Source of the DNA: Akebia trifoliata | Taxonomy: Eukaryota > Streptophyta > Magnoliopsida > Ranunculales > Lardizabalaceae | Length of the DNA: 64,000 bases | Direction: 5' to 3' | NCBI GenBank assembly: GCA_017979445.1 | Contig: CM030711.1 | Coordinates: 3,906,001-3,970,000, forward strand | Shown here: positions 22,757 to 34,732 of the stretch, piece by piece | Layout of the letters: each line of letters begins with the position of its first letter | How positions within the stretch are numbered: the stretch's first letter is position 1 | Notes under the pieces: model-generated | Database searches by the model: none | The model's input: the letters and a program-made list of their open reading frames with translations, nothing else | Told to the model about the DNA's origin: nothing | Program-made: the position numbers and the translations under genes

Positions 22757-23770
22757 CAAAACATTTTTAAAAACTGAACGTCGCGCCTAGACGTTTCACT
22801 TGGCCATTTTTCTCCGTTTTCTCCTCTGGTTCTTCGTCTTCTCCTCTGATTCTTCGTCTTCTCCCTTCTCATTCTTCGTCTTCTCCCCTCTCATTTCTCT
22901 CTTGTGTGCTTGGGTGATTGAAAAGACATGTCGGGCGCGTGGATATTCGGATTTGGAGCGTTTTTGGTACTTCTTTGGATTACTCCTTCGATAGAGGTTA
23001 GTTCATCTTCTCCTTTTAGATTTTTACTTTGCAAACCTCTATCGCATGACCACTTGCTTCGAACAATCCATGACGGACACACAAATCCTATTGAATGTAT
23101 GCTTGTTAGACTAGAATTCTTGTTTATGCCTTCGCCATGTTTGTCTTTTTTGAAATGAAAACCCGATTGTATGCTTATCTCCGATATTTCTTTCACCTTG
23201 TTTGCGCACATGCGATCATGAAGTCCTATTATGTGTGCATTGTGACTTTGTTTCATTTTTCATGCTCTTTTTGATGTCTTCATTGCTTGTGAAATGTTCA
23301 AGGCACGATTATTGCAATTTATTATTTTGTTTCGCATGCTTTTGCTCTTTTAGAACCCGTTGGATTTGCTTTGGACTTTGGAGTAGGTTCCTTAGATGTA
23401 GGTGAGATTTATTGGTGGTGGGCTTTGGAAAATGATTGGGACAATGGTTAAGCAATTGGATGGAGTGATTTGAGTGCTATTAGGGAAGGCTAGGCGTAGG
23501 TTGGGATTGGCTTTCGAGGTTTGAGGTGGTGAGTTATGGTTATTGGAGAGAGACAGGTGGAGCTTGATTGGTGGGGGGTACTCGAGGTGATGGTGTAGTT
23601 TCGATCAGTGGGGTGACTTGCGAGGGTCAAGGTTTTGGTTTGGTTTAGGTTGGTTTGGTGGGTTTGAATAGGGTCGTTGCTTTGGTTCTTGGCTTAGGTC
23701 AATGGGTTCGATCGCCGTTAGGATTTTGGTTTGAGTGGGCATTTTATTGGGTGGCGGATTTTTCATGTAG
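22757..23770 (+). promoter_or_regulatory. Leader and probable first exon/intron of the antisense mobile-domain gene
   Basis: CT-rich sequence (22795-22920: repeated TTCTCC and TTCTTCGTC) looks like a plant pyrimidine-patch leader. A short open frame starts at 22928 (MSGAWIFGFGAFLVLLWI.., 23 codons) and ends at a GAG|GTTAGT donor (22996/22997). TTTTTCATGTAG at 23759-23770 forms an acceptor directly before the ATG at 23771. Splicing would join the two in phase 0 (intron 774 bp). It is not known whether translation starts at 22928 or 23771. Confidence 0.5.
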
Positions 23771-26285
23771 ATGGCGCGTACTCGTGGGAGTAGGGCTGCA
23801 TTGATCGGCGAGCCTGGAGATAGACCGGCTATGAGGGTTCGATATGAGCAGGAGACAGTGAGGGTGCCACCGGTAGAGGAGGCGACACAGTCCTCATCTA
23901 GTAGCTCTTCTTCAGAGAGCGAGGCAGAGGTCGGCGTCTCTAGACGTCGGTCTGCCGTCCGACGAGTGCCTGGGAGGAGTAGGACTGCAGAGGCGGCAGG
24001 CAGAGGTGGTGGTGGCCGAGGTGATGGTGGTAGTAGCAGTGGTGGCAGAGGTGACGGTAGTGGAGAGGGTGGTAGTGGTGGTCGAGGTGATAGTGGTAGC
24101 CGAGGTCGAGGGGTAGAGGGAGCTCGTGCTTCGATTCCCGCAGAGGCCAGAGAGGGTGTAGCGGATACTCCTCTTCTCACTGGATTGAGTAGGCACGTCT
24201 CGATGTACGTACGGATGGACGTGCCAACTCCTTACCCATCCAGCAGCTACAGGGGCAGTTGGAGGACTTTTATGCTGGAGTTCACCCAGTTTACTGAGGA
24301 TCTGAGGGGTCAGTTTACTCGGGCCGGCTTCGGAGCTTTCTTGAGGATTCCATATTTTAGGTCAGACCGACCTATTTTTGTTGCGATGATGGAGAGGTGG
24401 TTTCCGGCTACGCACACATTTCATATGCCAGAGACCGAGATTGGCATCAGGCCATCCGATTTTGTGACCATCACCGGGATCTCTATGGAGGGAGAGGCCA
24501 TTTTTCCTCATATGCTGCCATTAGATGAGGTTGCCGAGTTGATTGGGGCTCCTTATATTCCGGCTGGCGAGGTCGGCAAACTGCATAGGCTGGGCATGCG
24601 GTTTTTGTGGTCGACCCTAGGTCAGCGGGGTCGGACCGTGAGGCGAGGAGATGCCGATTTTGCTGCAGTTTTCCGCCTCAGTTTTCTACTTTTGTTGGGG
24701 AGTTGCTTCTTCTTGGAGGACGACTCCACTGTGATGACATGGTTTCTCCCTTTTCTTCGAGACATCCGCCGAGTAGCTACCTATGACTGGGGGAGTCTGA
24801 TTTATGGCACCATCTTTGGTGGCCTAGATCGTATCGTGGAGGGTATCACTTCCCCACGAGGTGGTGGTATCTCTGCCAGGTTCTTCTGGCCTTTTATCGA
24901 GGTACTTTCCTTCTCGCATTTTTAACATTTTGTCTCTTCCGATGATTGGTCTGATCTCGTTGCTTTCTTTTCCTCCAGCTTTTTGTACATGTTCACTTCC
25001 CATATTATCTACCTGAGATGCGCCATCCAGATGAGGGCTATCCCCTAGGTGCTTTTTGGGCGACTCGAGACGGGCGTACTATCAAGAGCAATGCCCGTAG
25101 CGCTCGGGCCCACTTTGACAGGTGCAGGCTTCATGAGGTGAGTAACTTCTTTTGGTTTGTAGCACTAGAGCTTCTTTCCAATGTGTTAGAATCTCATTGT
25201 TTCCCTTCTTTTTGTTGTGCAGGTATTTTCAGTTACTTTTCCGGGCCTTCCTCAGTCGGTCCAGGAGCGCCGAGAGGTGTGGGCAGCCTTCGATCGAGAC
25301 ATGCGACGAGAGCTCTATCCTTGCTTCATTGGTCGTCTCCACTATGTGTATTACTTTGGGGAGCGGCTATTCTTTCAGCATGACCGGTCTCTTAGTATCC
25401 CCGCAGCTCCGGTGACGCCTTCTTCTGTGGATCTGTCGGCTGAGGAGTACTTAGCCCAGGTCGGTGGGGTACCAGCGCGAGGGCTTCTAGTGGAGGGTGA
25501 TTATATCAGTTGGTTTAGGACCGCCTCCATTGGTTGCCTGATGCCTGCTATGCCCATGCGTGCTGGGGTTACTGAGATCGGTGGAGTCTTTATCCGGGAG
25601 CACGATGACACCGTGAGTCCTAACTTTTCTCTTCTTCTTATCTTCTGATTTTCCATGTCTGTTCAAGTCTAATTTGCTACTTTTTCCTCAGATTGATGAT
25701 CTGCGTCGCCTCCGGGAGGGGTACAGTGTGATCGAGGTCCAGGCGGCCCGTTGTGCTGAGATGGAGGCTCGGTGGAGAACGGCTCAGGCGGAGGTGGCAG
25801 CTCAGGCTGAGCGCATCCATGAGTTAGAGATGAGGCTGGCTATGAGGGAGTCTCGTGCCCAGGCTGAGATGGTACGTTTTTCTTTCCCTTATCTCTTTCA
25901 ATTCCGTATTTCTATCACTGTAGGCTGATTGCTTTGTTTTCATGTGATGTTTCAGGACTATCATCGACGCCATGATGGGGCCAGCACATCTGCTCATCCA
26001 CCTCCCCCTACTCAGGTACATTTAATTCCAGTTATCTTCTTTCGCTTGCATATTTGCCTGTCATTTGAGTGCATTTGTTTATCTTTTCAGGCTTCGGATG
26101 GCGCCGGACCTTCTACCCGACCTCCAGCTTTTACCATGGATTCTTCTGATATGGGCTTGGGGATGCATGATCTGCCTGCCTCTTCGGGTACCGGCTCTGT
26201 CTTCTCCGGTCTGAGAGACGTGGATCTATCTGGCGTTGACTCTGCTGCTCGTGATGCTCCTGGATCAGATGACGATAGATCTTAG
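23771..26285 (+). CDS. Retrotransposon-borne plant-mobile-domain protein, antisense to gag-pol (intact copy)
   Basis: Exons: 23771-24901, 24979-25137, 25223-25612, 25692-25871, 25956-26015 and 26091-26285. All introns are 75-85 bp, GT-AG and phase 0, giving 704 residues. Residues 41-50 are a Ser/Glu run, and 77-114 are an RGG-rich tract (GRGGGGRGDGG..GSRGRG), a likely RNA-binding region. Residues ~185-500 match the plant mobile domain (aminotransferase-like, PF10536; MAIN/MAIL relatives), with the signature MERWFPATHTFHMPETEIGI followed by ITGISMEGEAIF. Exon 4 encodes a heptad-rich coiled coil (561-620: DLRRLREGY..AQAERIHELEMRL). The C-terminus is acidic and Ser-rich. It is transcribed opposite to gag-pol, between integrase and the 3' LTR. 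Host-gene capture or long residence in this lineage are both possible. Its function in the element is unknown. Confidence 0.85.
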
Positions 26286-26517
26286 GATATGCTTATGAAC
26301 ATTTGAAACATATGTATATATGTCTTTTCGTATTTTGTGCACATTGTATAACCCATTTTGATTATATATATGACATTGTTTATTTCATTTTGGGTCCTTC
26401 GTGAAATTATGATTGAAACCATCGTGGAACAATTGGGGTGGCAACCTCAAATAACTAGGGTTTATGGGTCCCTTCATGTATCAACTCATGTATCCATTCA
26501 ACATCTTGGAAGTACTG

Positions 26518-26690
26518 GTCCGTGCATGAAACACGGACTGCGCTAATTTTGAACGGTCCGTGCTTCATGTACGGACTGTTTGAATTTTGAAAGGTCCGTG
26601 CTTCATGTACGGACTGTTTGAATTTTGAACGGTCCGTGCTTGAAGCACGGACTCAAGTGAATTTACTTAGTCCGTACTCCATGTACGGAC
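26518..26690. repeat. Array of five 21-bp palindromes, exact 38-bp period (upstream of the DUF7745-like gene)
   Basis: Units start at 26518, 26556, 26594, 26632 and 26670, all exactly 38 bp apart, each GTCCGT-N9-ACGGAC (last unit GTCCGTACTCCATG..). The array fills the space between the stop of the mobile-domain gene (26285) and the start of the next gene (26782), ending 92 bp before that ATG. It is the same motif as at 22544-22756 and 51870-52155. The second assembled copy is at 38494-38666. Confidence 0.9.
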
Positions 26691-26781
26691 CAGAACCGTT
26701 TATTTTGCCTTTTACCTCACAGGCCCTCATTTGATCATTCTCTTTCACGATTTTGGTTATTTTACACACACTAGGGCATCA

Positions 26782-28456
26782 ATGGAGCCCACTCATGCTT
26801 TGGAGGATTCCACCAACTTTGACATTACGGTTGGAAGCTCATCTCCCGCTCTTGAAGGTAACTTCAACCTTCCCAATCTCAAAAGGTACGCCGTTATAGA
26901 CCCATTTTTACATCAATGGCTTAGTTCTATGACTCATGAAGAGAAAATTAGGTGGGATTCCAACAAGCTTGGTTTCACTCTCTCTTTGTCGAAGGTCACT
27001 ATCATGTGGGACTTGATAGAGGCTCTTATGGGATTTTGGGTCCCGGAGCTCAATTTGTTTCGTTTTGGAGACAAAGAGATGACTCCTACGATTGAAGAAT
27101 TTGAGCGCATACTTGGCCTTTGCCAATCGCCTCGGGTGGTTGTACCACCCTTGCGTGAAAGTCATAGAAAAGAAGCGTCGGGATTCTTTGGGGTCACCAA
27201 GCAACAATTAGGACGGGTGGATGGAGACCCGAATCTCCTCAAGGTTTCTAAAGAATTTTTGCTTCGATGGCTTGGGGACATGGATTCTCCATCTCGATTT
27301 GATATTTTGACGTTGATAGTAGTGAACCAACTCTTGTTTCCTCGGAACGATGAGTATGTGAATCTAGCTTTGATAAGCGTCCTCGACCAAGTTCGTCAAG
27401 GTTTTAGGTTGGCTCCTATGCTTCTAGGAGAAACCTATTTGTCTCTCACGGCTTGTTCGAGCGGGAGAGAGCGAGTATATCATGGGTGTGCTCCATTGTT
27501 GCAGGTAATGTCTTTTTCAAATTTGGAAATCTTATGATTCGAGTTGAAGCCTTTTAAATTTTGAAGCGTTATGATTAGAGTTGACTTCCCTTTTTGTGCA
27601 GCTTTGGTTCTTCGATCATTTGGCTTTGACTGCACCTATTAGTCGCCCTTTCAACGTCCATGCTGATTTAGTGGCTTTGATGAACAAAAGGAGACCTCCT
27701 GTCCATTCTGGTGGCAAGTTGGGTTGGTTTGAAGGTTTGCAAGGTATGCCAGATGAAGAGATACGTTGGTTAGGCACCTTCCAGCCCTCAGCTTCACCGG
27801 TTCTCTCATTCTCAAAAAGTTGTTTTGCCGTATTGATTGGATTGACTGGGGCCACTCACTACATCCCTCTTCGCGTGTTGCGGCAATTTGGCGAGGAACA
27901 GGGTATAGTGACTCATGGAGATTTTGGAGAACTGATCGGGTCTTTTTCTCCTTCTCCTCCCTCATGGCAATTGCGTAATCGGTTAGAGAAAGCTTGGAAG
28001 GGCGTGGTGACTCTTGAACATCCTGTATTTCCAAGTTATTCTTTTCACAACTACCAACTCTGGATGCAACAACAGATTGCTGAGAGAACTTGTGCCATGC
28101 CTTCGGTTCAAGGGACGTCTTCTGGTTCTCGTTCTTCTGACCACCGTGATCGATTAGCGGAGATGAAGGCGTCTCATAAGCGGATTGAGAAGATTTGGCT
28201 ACGTTCTGAAAATGATCTGAAGGACCAGATAGCTCGACTCGAGTCTTTGAAGAATGAAGAGTCTTCTATTCTGAGGGCAGAGATCGAGGATCTCCGGGAA
28301 AGGCTTGCCCAGGGTCCTTGTTTTGATGCATTTGCATCCTACCTGGTGAGCCGTGATGCTTCGGATGCCGAGGTGGTAATGATGGGACAAGCTGCCCGCA
28401 TTCGTGCCTTAGAAGAGAGACTTGATTCTTTCTTCATTTCTCGTCGAGATGTGTGA
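26782..28456 (+). CDS. Retrotransposon-borne DUF7745-like protein with coiled coil, antisense to gag-pol (intact copy)
   Basis: Exons 26782-27504 and 27602-28456 are joined across a 97-bp GT-AG intron in phase 0, giving 525 residues. The N-terminal part reads DPFLHQWLSSM..IMWDLIEALMGFW followed by LFRFGDKEMTPTIEEFERIL. That Trp-rich, then FG..E.TPT.EEF pattern is what I know from the plant retroelement-associated domain DUF7745, distantly like the plant mobile domain. Residues ~420-478 form a charged coiled coil (RIEKIWLRSENDLKDQIARL..). It is the second of a head-to-tail pair with the mobile-domain gene and has its own palindrome array in front. The start at 26782 follows CATCA and is the first Met matching the second copy. 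A frame extended upstream to 26731 is possible but not conserved between copies. Confidence 0.8.
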
Positions 28457-28900
28457 TTGGCACCATTTTTTTTTTTTTTTTCTTTTCTTTGCAAAACGTA
28501 ATGTGAAACTTTTTGAAATGAAAGGAAAATAGGTTTTTTACTTACTTGGCCTCAGGTGTATCTATTGCTTTGAAAACATGATGTTTGGAGAAGTCCTAGA
28601 TTTTTCATCATCGGCCCAAAATAGTAGTTTTGAAAATATTTGAATTTTTTTGTGATTTGTCTTTGTCGAATTGATATTGTAGATCCAAAATATGAAGACT
28701 TTTCGAAAAACCTTTGTTATCTCGATGATATTTGTGTTTTTGCCAACTACTGAGGATATAGATGTCAGCAGTTCTCAGGCTCTTTTTAGAGTCGTCCCCA
28801 GTGCCCCAGTACTGGGTGAATATCGATTGAGCATGGGACTTGGGATTTTTGGGAAATTTTCGCCGTTCACAGTTTATACTCATGCGGGCCAGGAGTTGCT

Positions 28901-28950
<50 letters not shown>

Positions 28951-29814
28951 ATTCCCTTATTGCCCCTGGTGCCAGTTACGGTTTTCACCAGACCCGGTTT
29001 CCACATTTTTACGCATCGATGCCTTTTTGGGTTTTCATCGTGCCGGTGGTTTTGATCTTGCCATAGTCTGATTCTTTTACTCATAGCGCCCTTTCGGGTT
29101 TTCACTATGCCCTTTCAGACTATGCTTGTATTTTTTTGGATTTTTACATTGCAAATCTTGTTTGGAGCCTCTGTGTCTTTGTGGCTTGGTGACTCAAGTT
29201 GAGCTGCGAGATCGGCGACTCTACTCTTGTAGTGGTACTCTTTCTTGAGTAACAGATCTAGATTCCCCTCTCGAGTTTGCTGACGACTATTCGTGGCTCG
29301 GCAACTCAAGTTGAGCCGCGAGATCAATTACTCTACACTTCGAGTACTCTCTTTTTTTTTCGAATATATCCGACCTGGACTCCCCTCTCGCGTCTTCCAA
29401 CGACTAATAAGATTTGAGGTCCGGATCAAGCTGCCAGATCATTGGTGCTGCCACCGTCATTATGATGCTTTAGAACATTCCCTGATCCGAAAGGTCTTTT
29501 AATGGGACGAAGTGTTGGCTAAGGCTGAGTGTAGTGGAAAGGTACAAAAAGGTTAAGGTGGGTTGCGTCTAGAGTGGGTTAGACTTGGGGTTCGTCTATT
29601 TTTGTTTCGAAAAGGTGATCTATGTCTCCTCCCAGCGTCTCTCGAACTTGTTTAGGCTGGAGATTTGGGTCGAGCTCAGATCAAGTGTCCGAGTTTTTGA
29701 ATTTTTTGATTTTTTTTTTGTATTTTAGCCGTTCACAGTTTATCCTCATGCGGGCCAGGAGTAACTTGATGCTTTGGCTTTTTGGATTTTCTTTTCTTTT
29801 GTCCTTTTTCCTTC

Positions 29815-29848
<34 letters not shown>

Positions 29849-29958
29849 GTTGACTTGCCCCAGTCTTGGGTTAAGAAATGAACGTGATGGCTCAAAAGGG
29901 TTGACTAGGGTTAGATAGTTGTTTGGGATAGCAAAGATGGCCTTTCGTCATCTCAGGG
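28457..29958. other. Element non-coding region between the antisense genes and pol (convergent 3' ends)
   Basis: No gene is seen. It holds T runs (about 28903-28947 and 29818-29845), two diverged stretches with TGGCTTGG or TGGCTCGG then CAACTCAAGTTGAG (about 29190 and 29295), and GCCGTTCACAGTTTAT.CTCATGCGGGCCAGGAG twice (about 28862 and 29729). Transcripts of pol (minus) and of the antisense genes (plus) would converge here. Confidence 0.6.
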
Positions 29959-32900
29959 TCAGATCTCAAGGCGTAGTATTTTTAACGGTGTCAGCATTGA
30001 TGGCTGAGGGAAGACTTGTCCGTCCATTTCTGTAAGGATCAAAGCTCCTCCCGTCATCACTTTCTGCACAATGAATGGTCCCTCGTAATTTGGTCTGAAT
30101 TTTCCCCTAGCATCTTCTTGTATTGGTAAGATCTTTTTCAAGACAAGGTCTCCTGGTGAGAAATTCCGAGGTTTGACTTTCTTGTTGTAAGCCCGTGCAA
30201 TTCGCCGTTGGTAAATTTGACCATGACAGATAGCTGCGAGACGCTTCTCTTCAATCAGATTTAGTTGATCAAATCGAGCTTGAACCCATTCTGTTTCATC
30301 CAACTCTGCTTCTTTTAAGATCCGGAGGGAGGGAATCTCAACCTCGACGGGTAAGACTGCTTCCATTCCATACACCAATGAATACGGAGTTGCCCCAGTT
30401 GAGGTTCGAAATGAAGTCCGATAAGCGTGAAGGGCGAAAGGCAACATGTCGTGCCAATCTTTGTAGGTGACTGCCATTTTCTCGATGATTCTTTGATGTT
30501 TTTGTTGGCAGCCTCAACTGCTCCATTCATTTTGGGCCTGTAAGGGACAGAGTTGTGATGAGTGATCTGAAAGTCCTCGCACATCTTGATCATGTCCTTG
30601 TTTTTGAAGTTCTTGGCGTTGTCCGTCACTAATCCACTAGGAAGTCCGTATCTGCAGATAATATTGTTCTTGACAAACTTCAGAACACTGCTCTTTGTGA
30701 CATTGGCATAAGAAGCGGCCTCTACCTATTTCGTAAAGTAATCGATAGCGACTAGGATGAAGCAGTGTCCATTTGAAGCTTTTGGCGAAATATGTCCAAT
30801 GACGTCTATGCCCCAGAGTGAGAAGGGCCAAGGAGTAGTCATATTGTACAATTCTGATGGTGGCGTGTTGATCTTATTGGCATAGATCTGGCAGAGATGG
30901 CATTTACGGACGTGTTGATAACAGTCACTTTCCATGGTTGTCCAGTAATATCCCATTCTCATGATCTTTTTAGCAAGCATGTGACCATTCATGTGAGGTC
31001 CGCAGACTCCACCATGTACGGTTTCGATCAGTCGTTTTGCTTCGTATTCTGTTCCGCCACATCGGAGTAAGACTTCATGATGTGATTTCTTGTACAGAAT
31101 GCCATTGCTTAGGAAGAATTGGCCTGCTAGCTTCTGGATAGTCCTTCGATCATTAGACGTTGCATCTGATGGGAGAGTTCGATCTTCGAGAGTAGGCTTT
31201 GATGTCTGAGTACCAAGGTTTTTCTTCAGATTCTTCGACTTCGACGGGTAGGTAGGCAGTAAGCTGGCTCGTCTTGAAGTCCAATCTCAATAGGATCAAT
31301 GACTAAATCCTCTGAGATACTGATCATGGAAGCGAGCGTTGCTAGTGCATCAGCAAATTGATTCTTAGCTCTCGGCATATAAGTGAAGGAGATTCTATCG
31401 AAGCATGAGCTTAGTTCTTCTAGATACTCGTGGTAAGGGATCAATCTCTGCTCTCGAGTCTTCCATTCTCCAGTCGTCTGATAGACTACTAGGCTTGAAT
31501 CTCCGAAAACATCGATCTCATCTACCTCGAGATCCAGTGCTGCTTTCAGCCCTGCTATGCATGCTTCGTATTCAGCCTCGTTGTTGGAACATTGGAACTT
31601 TAGTCTGATTGCAATTGGCACGTGAGACCCGTCTGGTTTGATCAAGACTGCCCCTATTCCGTTTCCTTTTTGATTTGCTGCTCCGTCGAAATACATTTTC
31701 CAACCTGGTTCTTCATCATCGTCCTCAATCTCAGTGAGCAATATGGCTTCGTCAGGAAAGTTTGTCTTCAATGGTTCGTAATCAGGTAATGGATGCTCGG
31801 CTAAATGGTCGGCAATGGCTTGCCCCTTGATGGCCTTTTGAGTGACATAGGTGATGTCGAACTCAGATAATAGTAATTGCCACTTTGCAGTACGACCTGT
31901 TAGTGCTGGTTTTTCAAAGAGATACTTGAGCGGATCCATTCGAGCAATGAGCATAGTCGAGTAGCGAGAGCTGAGGAGGTAGTGGCGCAGTCGTTGAGAT
32001 GCCCAGACCAATGCACAACAAGTCTTCTCGAGTGCCGAATACTTTGTCTCATAATCAGTGAACTTTTTGCTGAGATAGTAAATGGCTTGCTCTTTTCTAC
32101 CTGACTCATCGTGTGTTGCCCAGTACACAGCCCATAGACGTTTCTTGCACCGAGATGTACATCAGTAAGGGTCGTCCTGGCGTAGGAGGAACCAAGACCG
32201 GTGGATTGAGCAAATATTTCTTTATCTTGTCGAAGGCTTCTTGACAGTCTTCGTTCCATGCTTTCGGCATATCTTTTCTGAGCAGCTTAAATACTGGTTC
32301 GCAAATAGGCGTGAGTTGCGCGATGAATCTGCTGATGTACTGTATTCTACCCAGAAATGCTCGGACATCCTTTTCTGACACCGGTGCTTTCATTTCGAGA
32401 ATGTACTTGGTCTTTGCTGGATCTATCTCGATGCCTCTTCTACTGACGATAAAACCCAATAACTTGCCTGATGTTGCCCCGAAGACACACTTTGCTGGAT
32501 TTAGCCTTAAGCTGTACTTTCTTAGCCTGTCGAACAGTTTCTTGAGATTTATCAGATGATCTTCTTCTACGCCCGATTTAGCGATCATGTCATCCACGTA
32601 GACTTCCATTTCTTTGTGGATCATATCGTGGAATAAAGCCGTCATTGCACGTTGATAGGTTGCCCCTGCGTTTTTAAGCCCAAACGGCATGACTTTGTAA
32701 TGAAAAGTACCCCAGGGTGTAATGAATGCTGTTTTCTCTTGGTCTTCTTCTGCCATTTTTATCTGATTGTACCCGGAGAACCCATCCATGAATGAGAACA
32801 TACCATGCCCTGCTGTACTATCGACTAGAGTGTCGATGTGAGGTAGTGGAAAATCATCCTTAGGACTGGCTTTGTTCAAATCCCGATAGTCGACACACAT

Positions 32901-33620
32901 TCTTACTTTCCCATCCTTCTTTGGTACCGGAACGACATTGGCTAGCCATTCGGGGTACGTGGAGACCGCGAGAAATCCTGCTTGAGAACTGTTTCATCAC
33001 TTCATCTTTGACTTTGAGTGTCCATTCTGGCTTAAGTCTTCTTCAATTTTTGTTTGATCGGCTTGCTCCCAGGAGCGATCGGCAGTTTGTGAACAACGAG
33101 ATCTGTGTCCAAACCAGGCATATCTTTGTAGGACCAGGCGAAGATGTCTTGATAATTACGTAATAGTTCGATCATTTCTTCTTTTTGCTGAGGGGTTAAC
33201 AAGGCTCCGATTTTTACAACACGTGGGTCATCTTCAGTGCCGAGATTAACTGAGTCTGTATCCTCAATGTTTGGCTGAACACCCTTTTCATGTCGTTCTA
33301 ACAGGTCCTTGATTTCTTTAGGAGGGTATTCCACTTCGTCCTCAGACTCTTCTTCAATTCCCATGAGATCGAAGTCGAGTTCAAGATCGAAGTCATACTC
33401 ATCCCTTTCATATTCTGTTCTGTCCAAAGGTCCATTCGATTGAGACAAATCCCTTAAATTTTGAGAAAACTCTTTTTTTGGTTTTTGAAATATATCTGTT
33501 TTTTTGAAATTTTGAAATTTTTTGATTTTTTGTTTTTTGAAGACTTTTCGATTTTTTTGATTTTGAAGATTTTTGATTTTTTTGATTTTTTGAATGCTAT
33601 TTTCCGGACATCTGAAATAA
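29959..33620 (-). pseudogene. pol, second copy, broken and truncated at the gap
   Basis: The region is collinear with 41930-45583 of the intact polyprotein. It covers the RT, RNase H, archaeal RNase H and integrase regions but has several frameshifts, for example near 33045, 32105-32128 and 31230. A base change near 30726 also turns a conserved Trp codon after VAIDYFTK into a stop. It does keep the integrase C-terminal end (to 29959, ..LTPLKILRLEI) that is frameshifted in the other copy. It stops at the N gap at 33620. Many changes against the other copy are C-to-T or G-to-A transitions around 30700-30960. Elsewhere the copies are almost the same. Confidence 0.85.
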
Positions 33621-33720
33621 NNNNNNNNNNNNNNNNNNNNNNNNNNNNNNNNNNNNNNNNNNNNNNNNNNNNNNNNNNNNNNNNNNNNNNNNNNNNNNNN
33701 NNNNNNNNNNNNNNNNNNNN
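33621..33720. other. Assembly gap (100 N)
   Basis: Exactly 100 N, the usual placeholder for a gap of unknown size. The sequence before it aligns with 45583 and the sequence after it with 21764, inside the LTR. Confidence 0.99.
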
Positions 33721-34159
33721 GATTGGGTTGGGTATTGAATTGGGCTTGTGTTGTGAGTTGGGCCTTGGGTGGGTTTGGATAGGAAATGGAATAGTAAAGT
33801 GTAATGGATTTGGGTTTAAGAGGAATGGTTGGGCTTGGGTAGCATAGTATTGGGGTTGACTGGATGTGGGTGGACTTGGGTAATGAGTTGGGTTTAGGTG
33901 GGTTGGATTTAGGAGTATAGGGTGGTGTTTGGGTTGGGATAGAATAAAGATGGGGTTTTAGGTAGAATAATGTTGGGGTTGATTTTAAGGACGTAGGAGA
34001 TTGGTGAGGTGTGCGGGTCCATGGGCCACGTAATGGCCTCGAACATTCACTACTTGAAACGTATTGGATTTTGTGTAGGTTTGGGCTTCAGGGCCCATTC
34101 CAATTTTGATTTTTGGGGGCATCTTACGTCGAGGGCCCGCTCAAATTCGGGTGTCTACA
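33721..34159 (-). repeat. Partial LTR abutting the gap
   Basis: This corresponds to the last 436 bp of the LTR (21764-22199) with at least seven small indels, mostly in G or T runs (for example TGGGGTTTTAGG against TGGGTTTAGG). The two complete LTRs show none of these changes. Clustering of homopolymer indels right next to a gap suggests unpolished contig-end sequence. Confidence 0.85.
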
Positions 34160-34172
34160 GCTGCCCCTCTTT
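34160..34172 (-). promoter_or_regulatory. Polypurine tract (second assembled copy)
   Basis: The same minus-strand AAAGAGGGGCAGC directly precedes the partial LTR. Confidence 0.7.
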
Positions 34173-34459
34173 GCAGGAGTTGCGTGCAAAGAACTGCAAA
34201 GAATAGACAAACCCTGATTTGCGCGGGTCCGAGGATTTTGCTCAGACAAGTTTTTGAAACACCGATTTGATTTGATGGTTAAGAGATGGCTACCCAAGCA
34301 CGGGGTCTGACAGGGTGCCGGTTGATTTCCTTCCTCGACCTCGTGGCGCGGAGCTCGTGTGAGGTCTTGGATTTGTGACGATTTGAGAAAAACTTTGACT
34401 TAGGTATTTCAAACGAGTCTTTAAGCAGTTGATTTTAGCTTTTGCAAGAATACCATTTT

Positions 34460-34515
<56 letters not shown>

Positions 34516-34523
34516 GTGGTCCG

Positions 34524-34732
34524 TTCTTGAAGCACGGACTGTTTAAACCGCATTCGGTCCGTGCTTCAAGCACGGACTGTTTAAATCTTATTTGGTCCGT
34601 GCTTCAAGCACGGACTGTTTGAATCTCATTCGGTCCGTGCTTCAAGCACGGACTCTATTTTTAATATTTTCGGTCCGTGCATGAAGCACGGACTGCGCAA
34701 AATTAATTCAGTCCGTGCTTCATGCACGGACC
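34524..34732. repeat. 38-bp-period palindrome array (second assembled copy)
   Basis: Six GTCCGT-N9-ACGGAC units as in 22544-22756. The first is altered to GTCCGTTCTTG. A T run of more than 50 precedes it. Confidence 0.85.

Noticed and set aside
23605..24196. Minus-strand Pro- and Thr-rich ORFs of up to 191 codons
   Set aside because: They are the complement of the Gly-rich exon 1 of the mobile-domain gene. That gene has splice sites and a known domain on the plus strand.
33721..34159. Solo LTR or a separate element after the gap
   Set aside because: It begins exactly at the N gap, lacks its other end, and continues into the same interior as the first copy.
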